Shown piece by piece: positions 15,757 to 23,646 of a stretch of DNA of 64,000 nt. Position 1 is the stretch's first letter. Each line of letters opens with the position of its first letter. A model generated the notes under the pieces. The model did no database searches and had not been told where the DNA came from. It saw nothing but the letters and a program-made list of their open reading frames with translations. This DNA is from Pseudomonadota bacterium (lineage in GTDB: Bacteria; Pseudomonadota; Alphaproteobacteria; Acetobacterales; Acetobacteraceae): contig JAJXWD010000010.1 of assembly GCA_021781835.1 (NCBI GenBank), positions 1 through 64,000 on the forward strand, written 5' to 3'. The translations under genes and the position numbers were made by a program.

Positions 15757-17543
15757 TCACTCATCTCCTGTTCGTAAAGCTCATCGGGCGGGATCAGCGC
15801 CGCCCAGTCGGCGGGGATTTCGGGCTCATCCGGGGTTTGGTGCGGGGTCTGGGATTCGACCCGGGCGCCGGGGAAAATGTCGAGGATCGCCTGCACCAGC
15901 GGGTGGGCAAGGGCGGCATCGCGCTGGGCGGCCACGGCCACGCCCTCGGCTTCATCGATGGTGGGTTCGCCTGGCTGGTGGGAGAGCGCGATGGTCCAGC
16001 GGCGGCCGGTTTCGGCTTCGAGCAGGCGGCCGAGATTTTGCACCAGGTCGCGCGGGGCGGTGGGGGTGAGGCGCAGCTCGATGACCGGAGGGGCGAAGCG
16101 GACCAGATGCGCGGATTGGCGGAGATGGGCGTAGAGCATCACCTCGCGCCGGGCGCCGGCCAGGGCCACGACATCCTGGAAGGTGAGCGCGCGGGGCGCG
16201 GCGGCGGGCACGACCCCGCCATTGGCCGCGAGCAGCGCCCTGGGGGCGTGGCCGCCGCCACCGCCAGGGCCACCGGGCTGGGTGGGGCTGGTTGCGCCCT
16301 CGCCGCCTTCGGTGAGGCGGCGGATCAATTCGCCGGGGGGCGGCAAATCCGCGACATGGCAGAGGCGGATGAGGATCATCTCGGCGCCGGCGCGCTTGTC
16401 GGGGGCGGTGTCGAGCTCTTGCAGCCCCTTGAGCAGCATTTGCCAGAGCCGGCCGAGATAGGGGATGCTCAAGGCCTGGGCCAGCGCGGCGCCGCGCGTG
16501 CGCTCAAGCTCGGGCAGGGTGGTGCTCTCGGCCAGCCGGGGCACGGATTTGAAGCGGGTGAGCAGGTGGGCGAGGCCCAGCAGGTCTGAGAGCAGGAGGC
16601 CGGGATCGGCGCCGCGCGAATAGGAATCGTCGGAGATGCGCAGGGCTTCGGGCGCGTCGCCTTTCACCACCGCGTCCATCAGGTCGAACACGAAGCCGCG
16701 ATCCGCGAGGCCCAGCATGTCGGCGGCCATGGCGGCGGTGATCTCGCCGTCCTCCTCGGCGCCGCGCGCGATGGCTTGATCGAGAAGGGACAGACCGTCG
16801 CGCACCGAGCCATCGGCCGCGCGGGCGATGTGGGTGATGGCGCCGGGCGCGATGTTGATGCCCTCGGCTTCGGCAATGCGGGTGAAATGCGCGCTCAGCA
16901 CCTCGATGGCCACGCGCCGCAGATCGAAGCGCTGGCAGCGCGAAAGCACGGTGACCGGGACTTTGCGGATCTCGGTGGTGGCGAGCACGAATTTGATGTG
17001 GGGGGGCGGCTCCTCGAGGGTTTTCAGCAGCGCGTTGAACGCCGCCTTCGAGAGCATGTGCACCTCGTCGATGATGAACACCTTGGTGCGCGCCGAGAGC
17101 GGCTTGAAGCGCGTGGCTTCGATGATCTCGCGGACATCATCGACGCCGGTGTTGGAGGCGGCGTCCATCTCCACCACGTCGGGGTGGCGGTCGGCCAGGA
17201 TGGCCTTGCAATTATCGCACACGCCGCACGGGTCGGGGGTGGGGCCGCCGGTGCCCTCTGGCCCCGTGCAGTTGAGCGCGCGGGCCAGGATGCGCGCGGT
17301 GGTGGTTTTGCCAACGCCCCGCACGCCGGTGAGCATGAAGGCGTGCGCGATGCGGTTCATGGCGAAGGCGTTGCGCAGCGTGCGCACCAGGGCGTCCTGG
17401 CCGATGAGGTCGTTGAAGGTGGTGGGGCGGTATTTGCGGGCCAGCACCCGGTAGGCGGCGGCCTTGGGCGCTTCGGCGGCCGGCTCATCGCCAAACAGCG
17501 AGGGGCCGGGCGGCGGCGGATCGTCGTCCTCGAACAGGCCCAT
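15753..17543 (-). CDS. dnaX: DNA polymerase III subunits gamma/tau
   Basis: Clamp-loader ATPase, 596 residues. The AAA+ domain has Walker [15 protein letters not shown] near residue 72, a zinc module ([21 protein letters not shown] region, four Cys), Walker [12 protein letters not shown] and sensor [20 protein letters not shown]. The C-terminal third holds a Gly/Pro-rich linker and the tau domain that contacts the polymerase. I see no A-rich slippery site like that which produces gamma in Escherichia coli. It is the first gene of dnaX-ybaB-recR and lies just downstream of the SRP RNA gene on the same strand. Confidence 0.96.
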   Translation of the reverse strand: MGLFEDDDPPPPGPSLFGDEPAAEAPKAAAYRVLARKYRPTTFNDLIGQDALVRTLRNAFAMNRIAHAFMLTGVRGVGKTTTARILARALNCTGPEGTGGPTPDPCGVCDNCKAILADRHPDVVEMDAASNTGVDDVREIIEATRFKPLSARTKVFIIDEVHMLSKAAFNALLKTLEEPPPHIKFVLATTEIRKVPVTVLSRCQRFDLRRVAIEVLSAHFTRIAEAEGINIAPGAITHIARAADGSVRDGLSLLDQAIARGAEEDGEITAAMAADMLGLADRGFVFDLMDAVVKGDAPEALRISDDSYSRGADPGLLLSDLLGLAHLLTRFKSVPRLAESTTLPELERTRGAALAQALSIPYLGRLWQMLLKGLQELDTAPDKRAGAEMILIRLCHVADLPPPGELIRRLTEGGEGATSPTQPGGPGGGGGHAPRALLAANGGVVPAAAPRALTFQDVVALAGARREVMLYAHLRQSAHLVRFAPPVIELRLTPTAPRDLVQNLGRLLEAETGRRWTIALSHQPGEPTIDEAEGVAVAAQRDAALAHPLVQAILDIFPGARVESQTPHQTPDEPEIPADWAALIPPDELYEQEMSE

Positions 17544-17580
17544 GTTTAGCTTACCTTAAATTTGCAGCTCACCTTCATGA

Positions 17581-17683
17581 GGTGGGAGACCGAACCGCGA
17601 CCCATGCGAAATCCGTTGTGGCTGCTGCCTTCCGGCCCTGACCAGGTTGGCGGCACGCGCTGTCCGCTGCCGATCTCCCGAGG
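17581..17683 (-). ncRNA. ffs: Signal recognition particle RNA (small bacterial type)
   Basis: Read on the minus strand, the apical core ACCTGGTCAGGGCCGGAAGG followed by CAGCAGCC is the universally conserved SRP RNA helix 8 domain that binds Ffh. The outer stem pairs CGGGAGATCG-type sequence at 17671-17680 with CGGTCTCCC at 17584-17592. The RNA of about 100 nt fits the small type of alphaproteobacteria. Ends are estimated from the terminal stem. It lies just upstream of dnaX, as in many alphaproteobacteria. Confidence 0.92.
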
Positions 17684-17751
17684 GGCTTATCTCTCGAACG
17701 GCGCGCGGATGCAAGCTTGGCTTTTGGGGGTGGGCTGCCTAGCTTGGGGAC

Positions 17752-18636
17752 ATGACGGAAACAGCTAATCATTATGCGGGCGGGCAGGAGCGCGCGGCGC
17801 ATCTGCGCGAGGATGAGGTTTGGCAGGCGCGCGCGCGCGCGCGGCCCGAGGCGCGGGCTATTTTGCTCTGGCGCGGGCAGGTGCTGGTGGCGGGCGATGA
17901 GGCGCCACGGGCCGCGCGCCTGGCGCTGCGCCCGGAATGGGCGGAGGCGCTGGTGTTTTTGGGCCAGGAAGACGGCGCGCCCTTGTTCGCGGCGGATTTG
18001 TCGGGGCGCGAAGACGCGCCCGATTATGGCGCGGGCATGTATCAGGAGTTGCGCATCATTGGCGCGCGGCTGTCCGCCGACGATGCCGGCTGGTGCGCCA
18101 CCGCGCGCGGCCTGTTCAACTGGTGGGCCAGCCATAAATTCTGCCCGGCCTGCGGCGGGGGGCTGGCGCGCGCGCGCGCGGGCTGGGTGCTGGAATGCGC
18201 GGGCTGCGGGCGTGAGAATTTTCCGCGCACGGATTCGGCCGTGATCATGCTGGTGGTGAAGGAGGGGCGCGTGCTGCTCGGCCAGGCCCATAAATTTCCG
18301 CTCGAGCGCAATATGTATTCGACGCTGGCGGGGTTTGTGGAGCCGGGCGAATCGCTTGAGGATGCGGTGCGCCGCGAGGTGGCCGAGGAGGTGGGCGTGC
18401 GCGTGGGCGCGGTGCGTTACCGCTCCAGCCAGCCTTGGCCGTTTCCGGCCTCGTTGATGCTGGGCTTTGTCGCGCAGGCGGAGAGCGAGGAGATCACGCT
18501 CGAGGAAAGCGAGATGCGCGATGCGAAATGGTTTACGCGCGCTGAACTCGAAGACCATGCGGCGTTGGGGTTTTCGCTGCCGCCGAAAGATTCGATCGCC
18601 CGGCGGCTGATCGATGAATGGCTGGAGCGTGGGTGA
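17752..18636 (+). CDS. nudC: NAD(P)H pyrophosphatase / RNA deNADding enzyme NudC
   Basis: Nudix hydrolase of 294 residues that cleaves NADH and can remove NAD caps from RNA. It has the zinc ribbon CPACGG..CAGCG (about residues 126-145), the Nudix box GFVEPGESLEDAVRREVAEE, and the NADH-specific array SQPWPFPASLMLGF downstream of the box. The ATG at 17752 is the first in frame. It is divergent from the SRP RNA/dnaX unit and is followed by an intrinsic terminator 12 bp after its stop. Confidence 0.95.
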   Translation: MTETANHYAGGQERAAHLREDEVWQARARARPEARAILLWRGQVLVAGDEAPRAARLALRPEWAEALVFLGQEDGAPLFAADLSGREDAPDYGAGMYQELRIIGARLSADDAGWCATARGLFNWWASHKFCPACGGGLARARAGWVLECAGCGRENFPRTDSAVIMLVVKEGRVLLGQAHKFPLERNMYSTLAGFVEPGESLEDAVRREVAEEVGVRVGAVRYRSSQPWPFPASLMLGFVAQAESEEITLEESEMRDAKWFTRAELEDHAALGFSLPPKDSIARRLIDEWLERG

Positions 18637-18648
18637 GGGGATGAACGC

Positions 18649-18678
18649 AAACGGCCCGCGATGAGCGGGCCGTTTTTA
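18649..18678 (+). terminator. Rho-independent terminator of nudC
   Basis: AAACGGCCCGC (18649-18659) and GCGGGCCGTTT (18665-18675) form an 11-bp stem with a 5-nt loop and a T run. Confidence 0.9.
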
Positions 18679-18748
18679 GATCGATAGTGGGGTGGATTGC
18701 GTTGGCGAGGCAAATCACCCCAAAGAAACCGATCGCCAAGGCAAGAGT

Positions 18749-18775
18749 AAAGCGGGCGCGGTCAGCGCCCGCTTT
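18749..18775. terminator. Hairpin downstream of the histone-like gene
   Basis: AAAGCGGGCGC and GCGCCCGCTTT pair over 11 bp around GGTCA. It is 18 bp past the end of the leftward histone-like gene. Only three T residues end the stem in that direction, so it is a modest intrinsic terminator. Confidence 0.55.
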
Positions 18776-18792
18776 GGCTCAGGGGCGGGGCC

Positions 18793-19746
18793 TTAGAAAT
18801 CGGACGGCTCTTCCGCCATTGTTTCGGTGACGGTGGCGTCTTCGTCCGGCATGGTGGCCGCGGGGGGCGCCATGTCGGGCGAGGTTGGCGCCGCGGGCTT
18901 GCGCGGACGGCGCGGCTTTTTTTCCTTCACCAGCACCGCCTCGGGTTCGGGCGCGGTGATCAGGATGTCATCGAACTCGATGACCGGCGCGGCGGGTTTG
19001 GCGCGGCGCGTGGCGGGCTTGCGGGCCACCGGCTTTTTGGCGGGCGCCTTTTTGGCGGCGGCGGGTTTCTTGGCCGCGGCCTTCACCACCGTCTTGGCGG
19101 CGGGCTTCTTGGCGCTCGCCTTCACGGTTTTTTTGGCGGGAGCGGCTTTCGCGGCGGTGGTCTTCTTGGCGGGCGCCTTGACCGCTTTTTTGGCGGGCGC
19201 GGCTTTTTTGGCCGGTGCCTTCACGGGTTTCTTGGCGGCGACGGCTTTTTTCACCGGGGCCTTCTTGGCGGCGGCGGTGGTCTTTTTGGCGGGCGCCTTC
19301 ACGGCCTTCTTGGCGGGCGCGGCTTTTTTGGCGGCGGCCTTCACGGGCTTCTTGGCCGTGGTGGTTTTCTTGGCCGGGGCCTTCACGGTTTTCTTGGCCG
19401 TGGCGGTTTTGCTGGCGGCGGCCTTCTTGGGGGCGGCGGCCTTCACGGTTTTCTTGGTGGTGGCGGCGGCGGCTTTTTTAGCCGGGGCCTTCACGGTTTT
19501 TTTCGCGGCGGTGGTTTTGGCCGCGGTGGTTTTGGTGGTGGTGGTTTTTTTGGCGGCGGGCTTCTTGGCGGCGGCGCTCTTGGTAGTGGCGCTCTTGGCG
19601 GCCGTGCTCTTGGTGGCGGCCTTTACGGTTGCGGCCTTGGCGGCGGGCTTTTTGGCGGCCGGTTTTTTCGCGGCGGTTTTCTTGGCCGGCGCTTTCATGG
19701 CCAGCGCCTGCGCGCGTCCGGTGGGGGTGGTATCTTCGATGGTCAC
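18793..19746 (-). CDS. Histone H1-like Lys/Ala/Pro-rich DNA-binding protein with acidic tail
   Basis: A 317-residue protein whose residues about 17-250 are tandem variants of KKxxKAPAKK and AAKKP, the composition of eukaryotic H1 tails and bacterial Hc1/AlgP-type proteins; it should bind DNA and compact the nucleoid. The last about 65 residues change character: VIEFDDILITAPEPEAVLVK, then basic KKPRRPRKP, then an acidic end (MPDEDATVTETMAEEPSDF). The start is the GTG at 19746, because AAGGAG lies 7 nt upstream. The repeats invite slippage, so length is likely strain-variable. Monocistronic, with a long leader. Confidence 0.82.
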   Translation of the reverse strand: MTIEDTTPTGRAQALAMKAPAKKTAAKKPAAKKPAAKAATVKAATKSTAAKSATTKSAAAKKPAAKKTTTTKTTAAKTTAAKKTVKAPAKKAAAATTKKTVKAAAPKKAAASKTATAKKTVKAPAKKTTTAKKPVKAAAKKAAPAKKAVKAPAKKTTAAAKKAPVKKAVAAKKPVKAPAKKAAPAKKAVKAPAKKTTAAKAAPAKKTVKASAKKPAAKTVVKAAAKKPAAAKKAPAKKPVARKPATRRAKPAAPVIEFDDILITAPEPEAVLVKEKKPRRPRKPAAPTSPDMAPPAATMPDEDATVTETMAEEPSDF

Positions 19747-19941
19747 GGGAAAACTCCTTGGATCACGTTGGGGAAAATCCGGTTCTTCATAAATTGCACG
19801 CACGCTGATCTGATCGTGCGGGTGGCGCCGCTTCGGGTCACATGGCTGGGGCCGTCTTGGTTCATGCGGCTGACGCCATCCTTTCCGCCTAATTTTACAT
19901 GCGCGTTTTCCGGCGGCTTGACAGTGACACGGCAACGGCGC

Positions 19942-19996
19942 GAATCGCACGATTCTCGCAAGAATCGCTATTCCGCTTCCCTTGTTCCCCTGTCAA
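19942..19996 (-). promoter_or_regulatory. Candidate promoter and palindromic operator upstream of the histone-like gene
   Basis: On the minus strand TTGACA (19996-19991) is followed 17 nt later by GAATAG (19973-19968), a weak -10. Just downstream is the perfect palindrome GAATCG-CA-CGATTC (19942-19955), with another AGAATCG beside it, placed where a repressor would block transcription. If used, the leader is about 215 nt. Matches are by eye only. Confidence 0.35.
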
Positions 19997-20260
19997 CAAA
20001 AAGCGTCAAAAATGCGAAGCCGTGACGTTTTTTTTTCGCGCGTGTGGCGCGATCTGCGCGAGGTGGAATGATTGGCGCGGCGCATGGCGGACGCGGTTGC
20101 GCATGTGCGCGCATGTGTGGGGGCGCGCACATGGCAGTGTTGCACTTCAACGCGGCGTTTGTGGTGCCTGCCCAAACTGGCTATGCTGGACGCAAGACCC
20201 GCCAGGGCGGCTGGCGGTTTGGCCCGCGCTATGCCCGGGCGCATGTGAGGCAGGTTTATC
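19997..20260. other. Intergenic region between the histone-like gene and the UPF0262 gene
   Basis: About 510 bp in all (19747-20260) lie without a convincing gene. Besides the promoter and palindrome noted at 19942-19996 there is a T8 run at 20029-20036. I see alternating GCGCATGTGCGCGCATGTG sequence near 20100-20130. Short open frames here lack start signals and coding composition. Confidence 0.4.
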
Positions 20261-20737
20261 ATGATCGAGCCGACAGGCCGGCTGACGCGGATCATTCTCG
20301 AAGGCGAATCCCTGCACCGGATTTCGCCCCTTCAGGAAGCTGACCGCGAGCAGGCCGTGCATGATTTGCGCGCGGAGAATGAGTTTTTTCCCGCCACGCA
20401 GCCGGGGCTGCAATCCATTTTGCGCCTCTCGGTGCATGAGGGGCGGCTGGTGTTTGATATACGCGACGAGGCGGACCAGCCGGTGCAGATTGTGGCGCTG
20501 GCGCTCGGGCCGTTCAAAATGTTGATAAAAGATTATCAGATGCTGCTGGATTCTTACGCCCAGGCCGTGGCCGAGGGGCGCGAGGCACGCATACAGGCGA
20601 TTGATATGGGCCGGCGCGGCTTGCACAATGAAGGCGCGGAATTGCTGAGCGAGCGGCTGAAAGACAAGGTGGTGATTGATTTTCCGACCGCGCGGCGGTT
20701 ATTCACGCTTGTCTGCGCGCTCTACCAAAAGCTTTGA
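20261..20737 (+). CDS. UPF0262 family protein
   Basis: A 158-residue protein of the alphaproteobacterial UPF0262 family, function unknown. Family hallmarks are seen: REQAVHDLRAENEFFP near residue 29, LGPFKMLIKDYQMLLDSY, and the near-invariant RIQAIDMGRRGLHNEGAELL, ending TARRLFTLVCALYQKL. The ATG at 20261 has GAGG upstream. mtnA follows 33 bp later on the same strand and may be cotranscribed. Confidence 0.9.
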   Translation: MIEPTGRLTRIILEGESLHRISPLQEADREQAVHDLRAENEFFPATQPGLQSILRLSVHEGRLVFDIRDEADQPVQIVALALGPFKMLIKDYQMLLDSYAQAVAEGREARIQAIDMGRRGLHNEGAELLSERLKDKVVIDFPTARRLFTLVCALYQKL

Positions 20738-20770
20738 GCGCGCCCACGCTGTTTGATGTAGGGATTGAGG

Positions 20771-21859
20771 ATGAAGATTGACGGCACGCCTTATCGTTCG
20801 ATCTGGGTCGATGAGGCAGATAAATGGTCGGTGCGGATCATTGACCAGACCAAGCTGCCTTGGGCGGTCGATCTGGTGCGGTTGACCAGCATGGAGGGCA
20901 TGGCCCATGCCATCAAGGCGATGCTGGTGCGCGGCGCGCCGCTGATTGGCGCCTCGGCGGCTTATGGCGTGGCGCTGGCCCTGCGCGCCGACCCTTCGGA
21001 TGGCGCGCTGGCCAATGCCATGGAGGTGCTGGGCGCCACGCGCCCCACCGCCATCAATCTGCGCTGGGCGCTGGGGCGCATGCGCGCCAAGCTGGCGGCG
21101 CTGCCGGCCGCCGAGCGCGTGGCCGCCGCCTATGCCGAGGCCGCGGCCATTTGCGATGAGGATGTGGCGGTGAACGAGGCCATCGGCCGCCACGGGCTGG
21201 AGCTGATCAGGGCGCGCGCGGCGGGCGGGCGGCGCGTGAATGTGCTGACGCATTGCAATGCCGGCTGGATTGCCACGGTGGATTGGGGCACGGCGCTGGC
21301 GCCCATTTACATGGCGCATGACGAGGGCATCGATGTGCATGTGTGGGTGGAGGAAACCCGCCCGCGCAACCAGGGCGCCTCGCTCACCGCCTGGGAGCTG
21401 GGCAAGCATGGCGTGAATCACACGGTGATCGCCGATAATGCCGGCGGGCATTACATGCAGCACGGCATGGTGGACATGGTGATTGTGGGCACGGACCGCG
21501 TGACCCGCACGGGCGATGTGTGCAACAAGATCGGCACATATTTGAAGGCGCTGGCGGCGCGCGACAATGGCGTGCCGTTTTATGTGGCGCTGCCCTCTTC
21601 CACCATTGACTGGACGATCCGGGATGGGGTCGGGGAAATTCCCATCGAGGAGCGTGCGGGGGCGGAGGTGGCCACCATTACCGGGCGCGCGCTCGATGGC
21701 TCGATCGCGACGGTGCGGATTGTGCCGACCTCAAGCGCGGTTGCCAATCCGGCGTTTGACGTGACCCCGGCCAGGCTGGTGAGTGGGCTGATTACCGAGC
21801 GCGGCGTGGCGGCGGCCAATGAGGCGGCCCTGGCGGAGATGTTTGGCGATCTGGCTTGA
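20771..21859 (+). CDS. mtnA: S-methyl-5-thioribose-1-phosphate isomerase
   Basis: Aldose-ketose isomerase of the methionine salvage pathway, 362 residues, eIF2B-like fold. Motifs are [20 protein letters not shown] near residue 50, [13 protein letters not shown] with the catalytic Cys near 160, [18 protein letters not shown], and the catalytic Asp in [20 protein letters not shown] near 240. The ATG at 20771 has AGGGA 6 nt upstream. No other salvage genes (mtnB, mtnC, mtnD) are adjacent, though metH lies 15 kb away. A terminator follows. Confidence 0.95.
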   Translation: MKIDGTPYRSIWVDEADKWSVRIIDQTKLPWAVDLVRLTSMEGMAHAIKAMLVRGAPLIGASAAYGVALALRADPSDGALANAMEVLGATRPTAINLRWALGRMRAKLAALPAAERVAAAYAEAAAICDEDVAVNEAIGRHGLELIRARAAGGRRVNVLTHCNAGWIATVDWGTALAPIYMAHDEGIDVHVWVEETRPRNQGASLTAWELGKHGVNHTVIADNAGGHYMQHGMVDMVIVGTDRVTRTGDVCNKIGTYLKALAARDNGVPFYVALPSSTIDWTIRDGVGEIPIEERAGAEVATITGRALDGSIATVRIVPTSSAVANPAFDVTPARLVSGLITERGVAAANEAALAEMFGDLA

Positions 21860-21894
21860 GGGTTTAGCTTGGAAACTGTTTTAAAAGCCGCTTA

Positions 21895-21927
21895 AAAAAT
21901 CTCTTGAAAAATTATCAAGAGTTTTTT
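21895..21927 (+). terminator. Rho-independent terminator of mtnA
   Basis: CTCTTGA (21901-21907) pairs with TCAAGAG (21915-21921), extended by an A-run on the left and T6 on the right. Confidence 0.8.
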
Positions 21928-22236
21928 GGGCCTCCTGCTCGGGTCGCTTGAACCGATGGCGCTCCCCTCGCAGTTTTACAGAAAAGGAGCGGAATCCTGG
22001 GGCGCTTTTTATAAATCTGAGCCGCGCGCGCCATTGGTTCAAGCGTGCGGCGAAGCCCCAACCCCCGCAAAAATTTTTAATAATTTCAAATTATTATAAA
22101 AAACAACGCTTAAAATAATCTCTTATAATTTAGAGACGGATTGAGGCATAATACCAGTCAAGCTCGGGGCTGACGGGTATTATGCCAATGGTGCTTCAGG
22201 TGAGCGCTGTTGAAAACGGGGGCGCGGAGCGGCGTG
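21928..22236. other. Gene-free region with several palindromes between mtnA and a GST gene
   Basis: No gene seen. It holds AACCCCCGCAAAAATTTTT, the reverse of the AAAGTTTTTGCGGGG lead-in found at 34031 and 3252; a perfect 9-bp-arm AT palindrome at 22078-22096 (TAATAATTT C AAATTATTA); TCTCT..AGAGA at about 22119-22136; and the inverted repeat at 22145-22186. The GST operon ends convergently at 22237. Confidence 0.5.
22145..22186. repeat. Inverted repeat with GGCATAATACC / GGTATTATGCC arms
   Basis: Perfect 11-bp arms at 22145-22155 and 22176-22186 enclose a centre that can also pair in part (AGTC with GAC). The GGTATTATGCC arm recurs at 63584-63594 upstream of the XRE regulator. The right half (GGGCTGACGGGTATTA, 22167-22182) recurs exactly at 41099-41114. 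Confidence 0.7.
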
Positions 22237-22920
22237 TTATGCCGTAAGTCCGGCGGGCAGGCCGTAGGTTTCCAGCACCGCGTCCATCCAGCGCGCCAGC
22301 GGGTCGTTGGCCTCAAACAGCGGCGTGGACGATATCAGCCGCCCCCAGGCGAGCGCGCCGAAGATGATGTGGTCGGCATAATTTGGCGAATCGCCCGCGA
22401 TGAAGGGTTGTTGCTCCAGCGTCGCGTGCAGGGGCTGCAAGATGGTTGCCAGCGCGATCTGCGCCTCGTGGCGATGGGTGGCGATGTCTTCGAGCGTGCG
22501 CTTGAAGGCCGCCTCACGCGTGGCGCGGAAATAGGCGCGGTCCCGGGGGGCGAGTTTGGCGTGGATGTCGGGCAGCACGATCAGCGCGATCGCGCGGTGC
22601 AGCACGCGCTCGGTCCAGCTTTTGACAAAGAAGGTCAGGGAGCGGCCGGGCGCGTCGCCATAGAGCGAGGGCTCGTGAGGGTAGGCTTCCTCGAGATAAT
22701 CGGCGATCAGCTGGCTGTCGGCGACGATGGTGCTGCCATCGACCAGCACCGGCACCTTGCCCTGGCCGGAGAAGGCGATCTGGTCCTTGTCGGAGAAGCG
22801 CCAGGGCTGGGTGTCGTAGGCGAGGTTTTTGTGGGCCAGCGCCATTTTGGCGCGCCAGCAATAGGGGCTGAAACGCAGGGATTCGTCTTCGCCGGCGAGG
22901 TCGTAGAGGATACGGCTCAT
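22237..22920 (-). CDS. Glutathione S-transferase family protein
   Basis: A 227-residue GST-fold protein. The N-terminal thioredoxin-like domain runs YDLAGEDESLRFSPYCWRAK (possible catalytic Ser/Cys at SPYC), then the cis-proline GKVPVLVDG and the glutathione-contact DSQLIADYLEE. The all-helical C-terminal domain includes GDSPNYADHIIFGALAWGRL. The N-terminal pattern resembles beta-etherase-like GSTs, but the substrate is unknown. It follows the other GST gene with an ATGA overlap, so the two are coupled. Confidence 0.88.
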   Translation of the reverse strand: MSRILYDLAGEDESLRFSPYCWRAKMALAHKNLAYDTQPWRFSDKDQIAFSGQGKVPVLVDGSTIVADSQLIADYLEEAYPHEPSLYGDAPGRSLTFFVKSWTERVLHRAIALIVLPDIHAKLAPRDRAYFRATREAAFKRTLEDIATHRHEAQIALATILQPLHATLEQQPFIAGDSPNYADHIIFGALAWGRLISSTPLFEANDPLARWMDAVLETYGLPAGLTA

Positions 22921-23624
22921 GAGTGTCTCTTCAGGGTTTCCGCCGTTTGGCCAAACAAAATGGCATTGCCCTGGAGGCTGGGCGCGGCTTGGGGAGGGTT
23001 GATCTCATCGGCGCGGGCATAGGCGCGCTGCACCGCCGGGCGGGCCCGCATGCGCGCGAACCAAGCCTGGAGGGCTGGAAAATCCTCGAGCTTTTGCTGC
23101 TGGCGCTCATGGGGCACGATCCAGGGATAGCAGGCCATGTCGGCGATGGAATAATCGCCGGCGATATAGTCGCGCCCCTCGAGCTGGCGGTTGAGCACGC
23201 CGTAGAGGCGGTTGGTTTCCTTGACGTAGCGCTGCTGGGCGTAGGGGAGCGGCTCGGGCGCGTAGAGATTGAAATGGTGGTTTTGTCCGGCCATGGGGCC
23301 GAGCCCGCCCACCTGCCAGTAGAGCCATTGCAAGGTGGTGTAGCGCGCGCGGCCCTGGAGGGGCAGAAACTGGCCGGTTTTGTCGGCGAGATATTCCAAG
23401 ATGGCGCCGGATTCGAACAGGCCGAGCGGCGCGCCGCCATCGGCGGGGGCGAGGTCGCGGAGGGCGGGGATGCGGTTATTGGGCGCGAAGCTCAGGAAAT
23501 GCGGATCGAACTGCTCGCCCTTGCCGATATTGACCGGCTTGATCTGGTAAGGCAGGCCGGCTTCTTCGAGGAAGATGGTGATCTTGTGGCCGTTGGGCGT
23601 GGTCCAGTAGTAAAGTTCGATCAT
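22917..23624 (-). CDS. GST-like glutathione-dependent disulfide-bond oxidoreductase (YfcG/YghU type)
   Basis: A 235-residue nu-class GST. The start IELYYWTTPNGHKITIFLEE carries the Thr/Asn active-site motif of YfcG and YghU. NRIPALRD holds the cis-proline, and LFESGAILEYLADKTGQFLP binds glutathione. The C-terminal domain has GQNHHFNLYAPEPLPYAQQRY and DYSIADMACYPWI. Known homologues reduce disulfides with two bound glutathiones. It is preceded by pepN 22 bp upstream on the same strand and overlaps the next GST gene. Confidence 0.92.
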   Translation of the reverse strand: MIELYYWTTPNGHKITIFLEEAGLPYQIKPVNIGKGEQFDPHFLSFAPNNRIPALRDLAPADGGAPLGLFESGAILEYLADKTGQFLPLQGRARYTTLQWLYWQVGGLGPMAGQNHHFNLYAPEPLPYAQQRYVKETNRLYGVLNRQLEGRDYIAGDYSIADMACYPWIVPHERQQQKLEDFPALQAWFARMRARPAVQRAYARADEINPPQAAPSLQGNAILFGQTAETLKRHS

Positions 23625-23646
23625 GCGGCGGTCTCCCGGAATGGTT

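Noticed and set aside
18793-19746. AAKK repeats as a tandem DNA repeat or CRISPR array
   Set aside because: Repeat units keep the reading frame and vary at synonymous sites; it is a coding repeat.
19899-20264. Possible small gene before the UPF0262 gene
   Set aside because: Cys/Trp/Arg-rich with no ribosome site and inside a region with promoter-like features.
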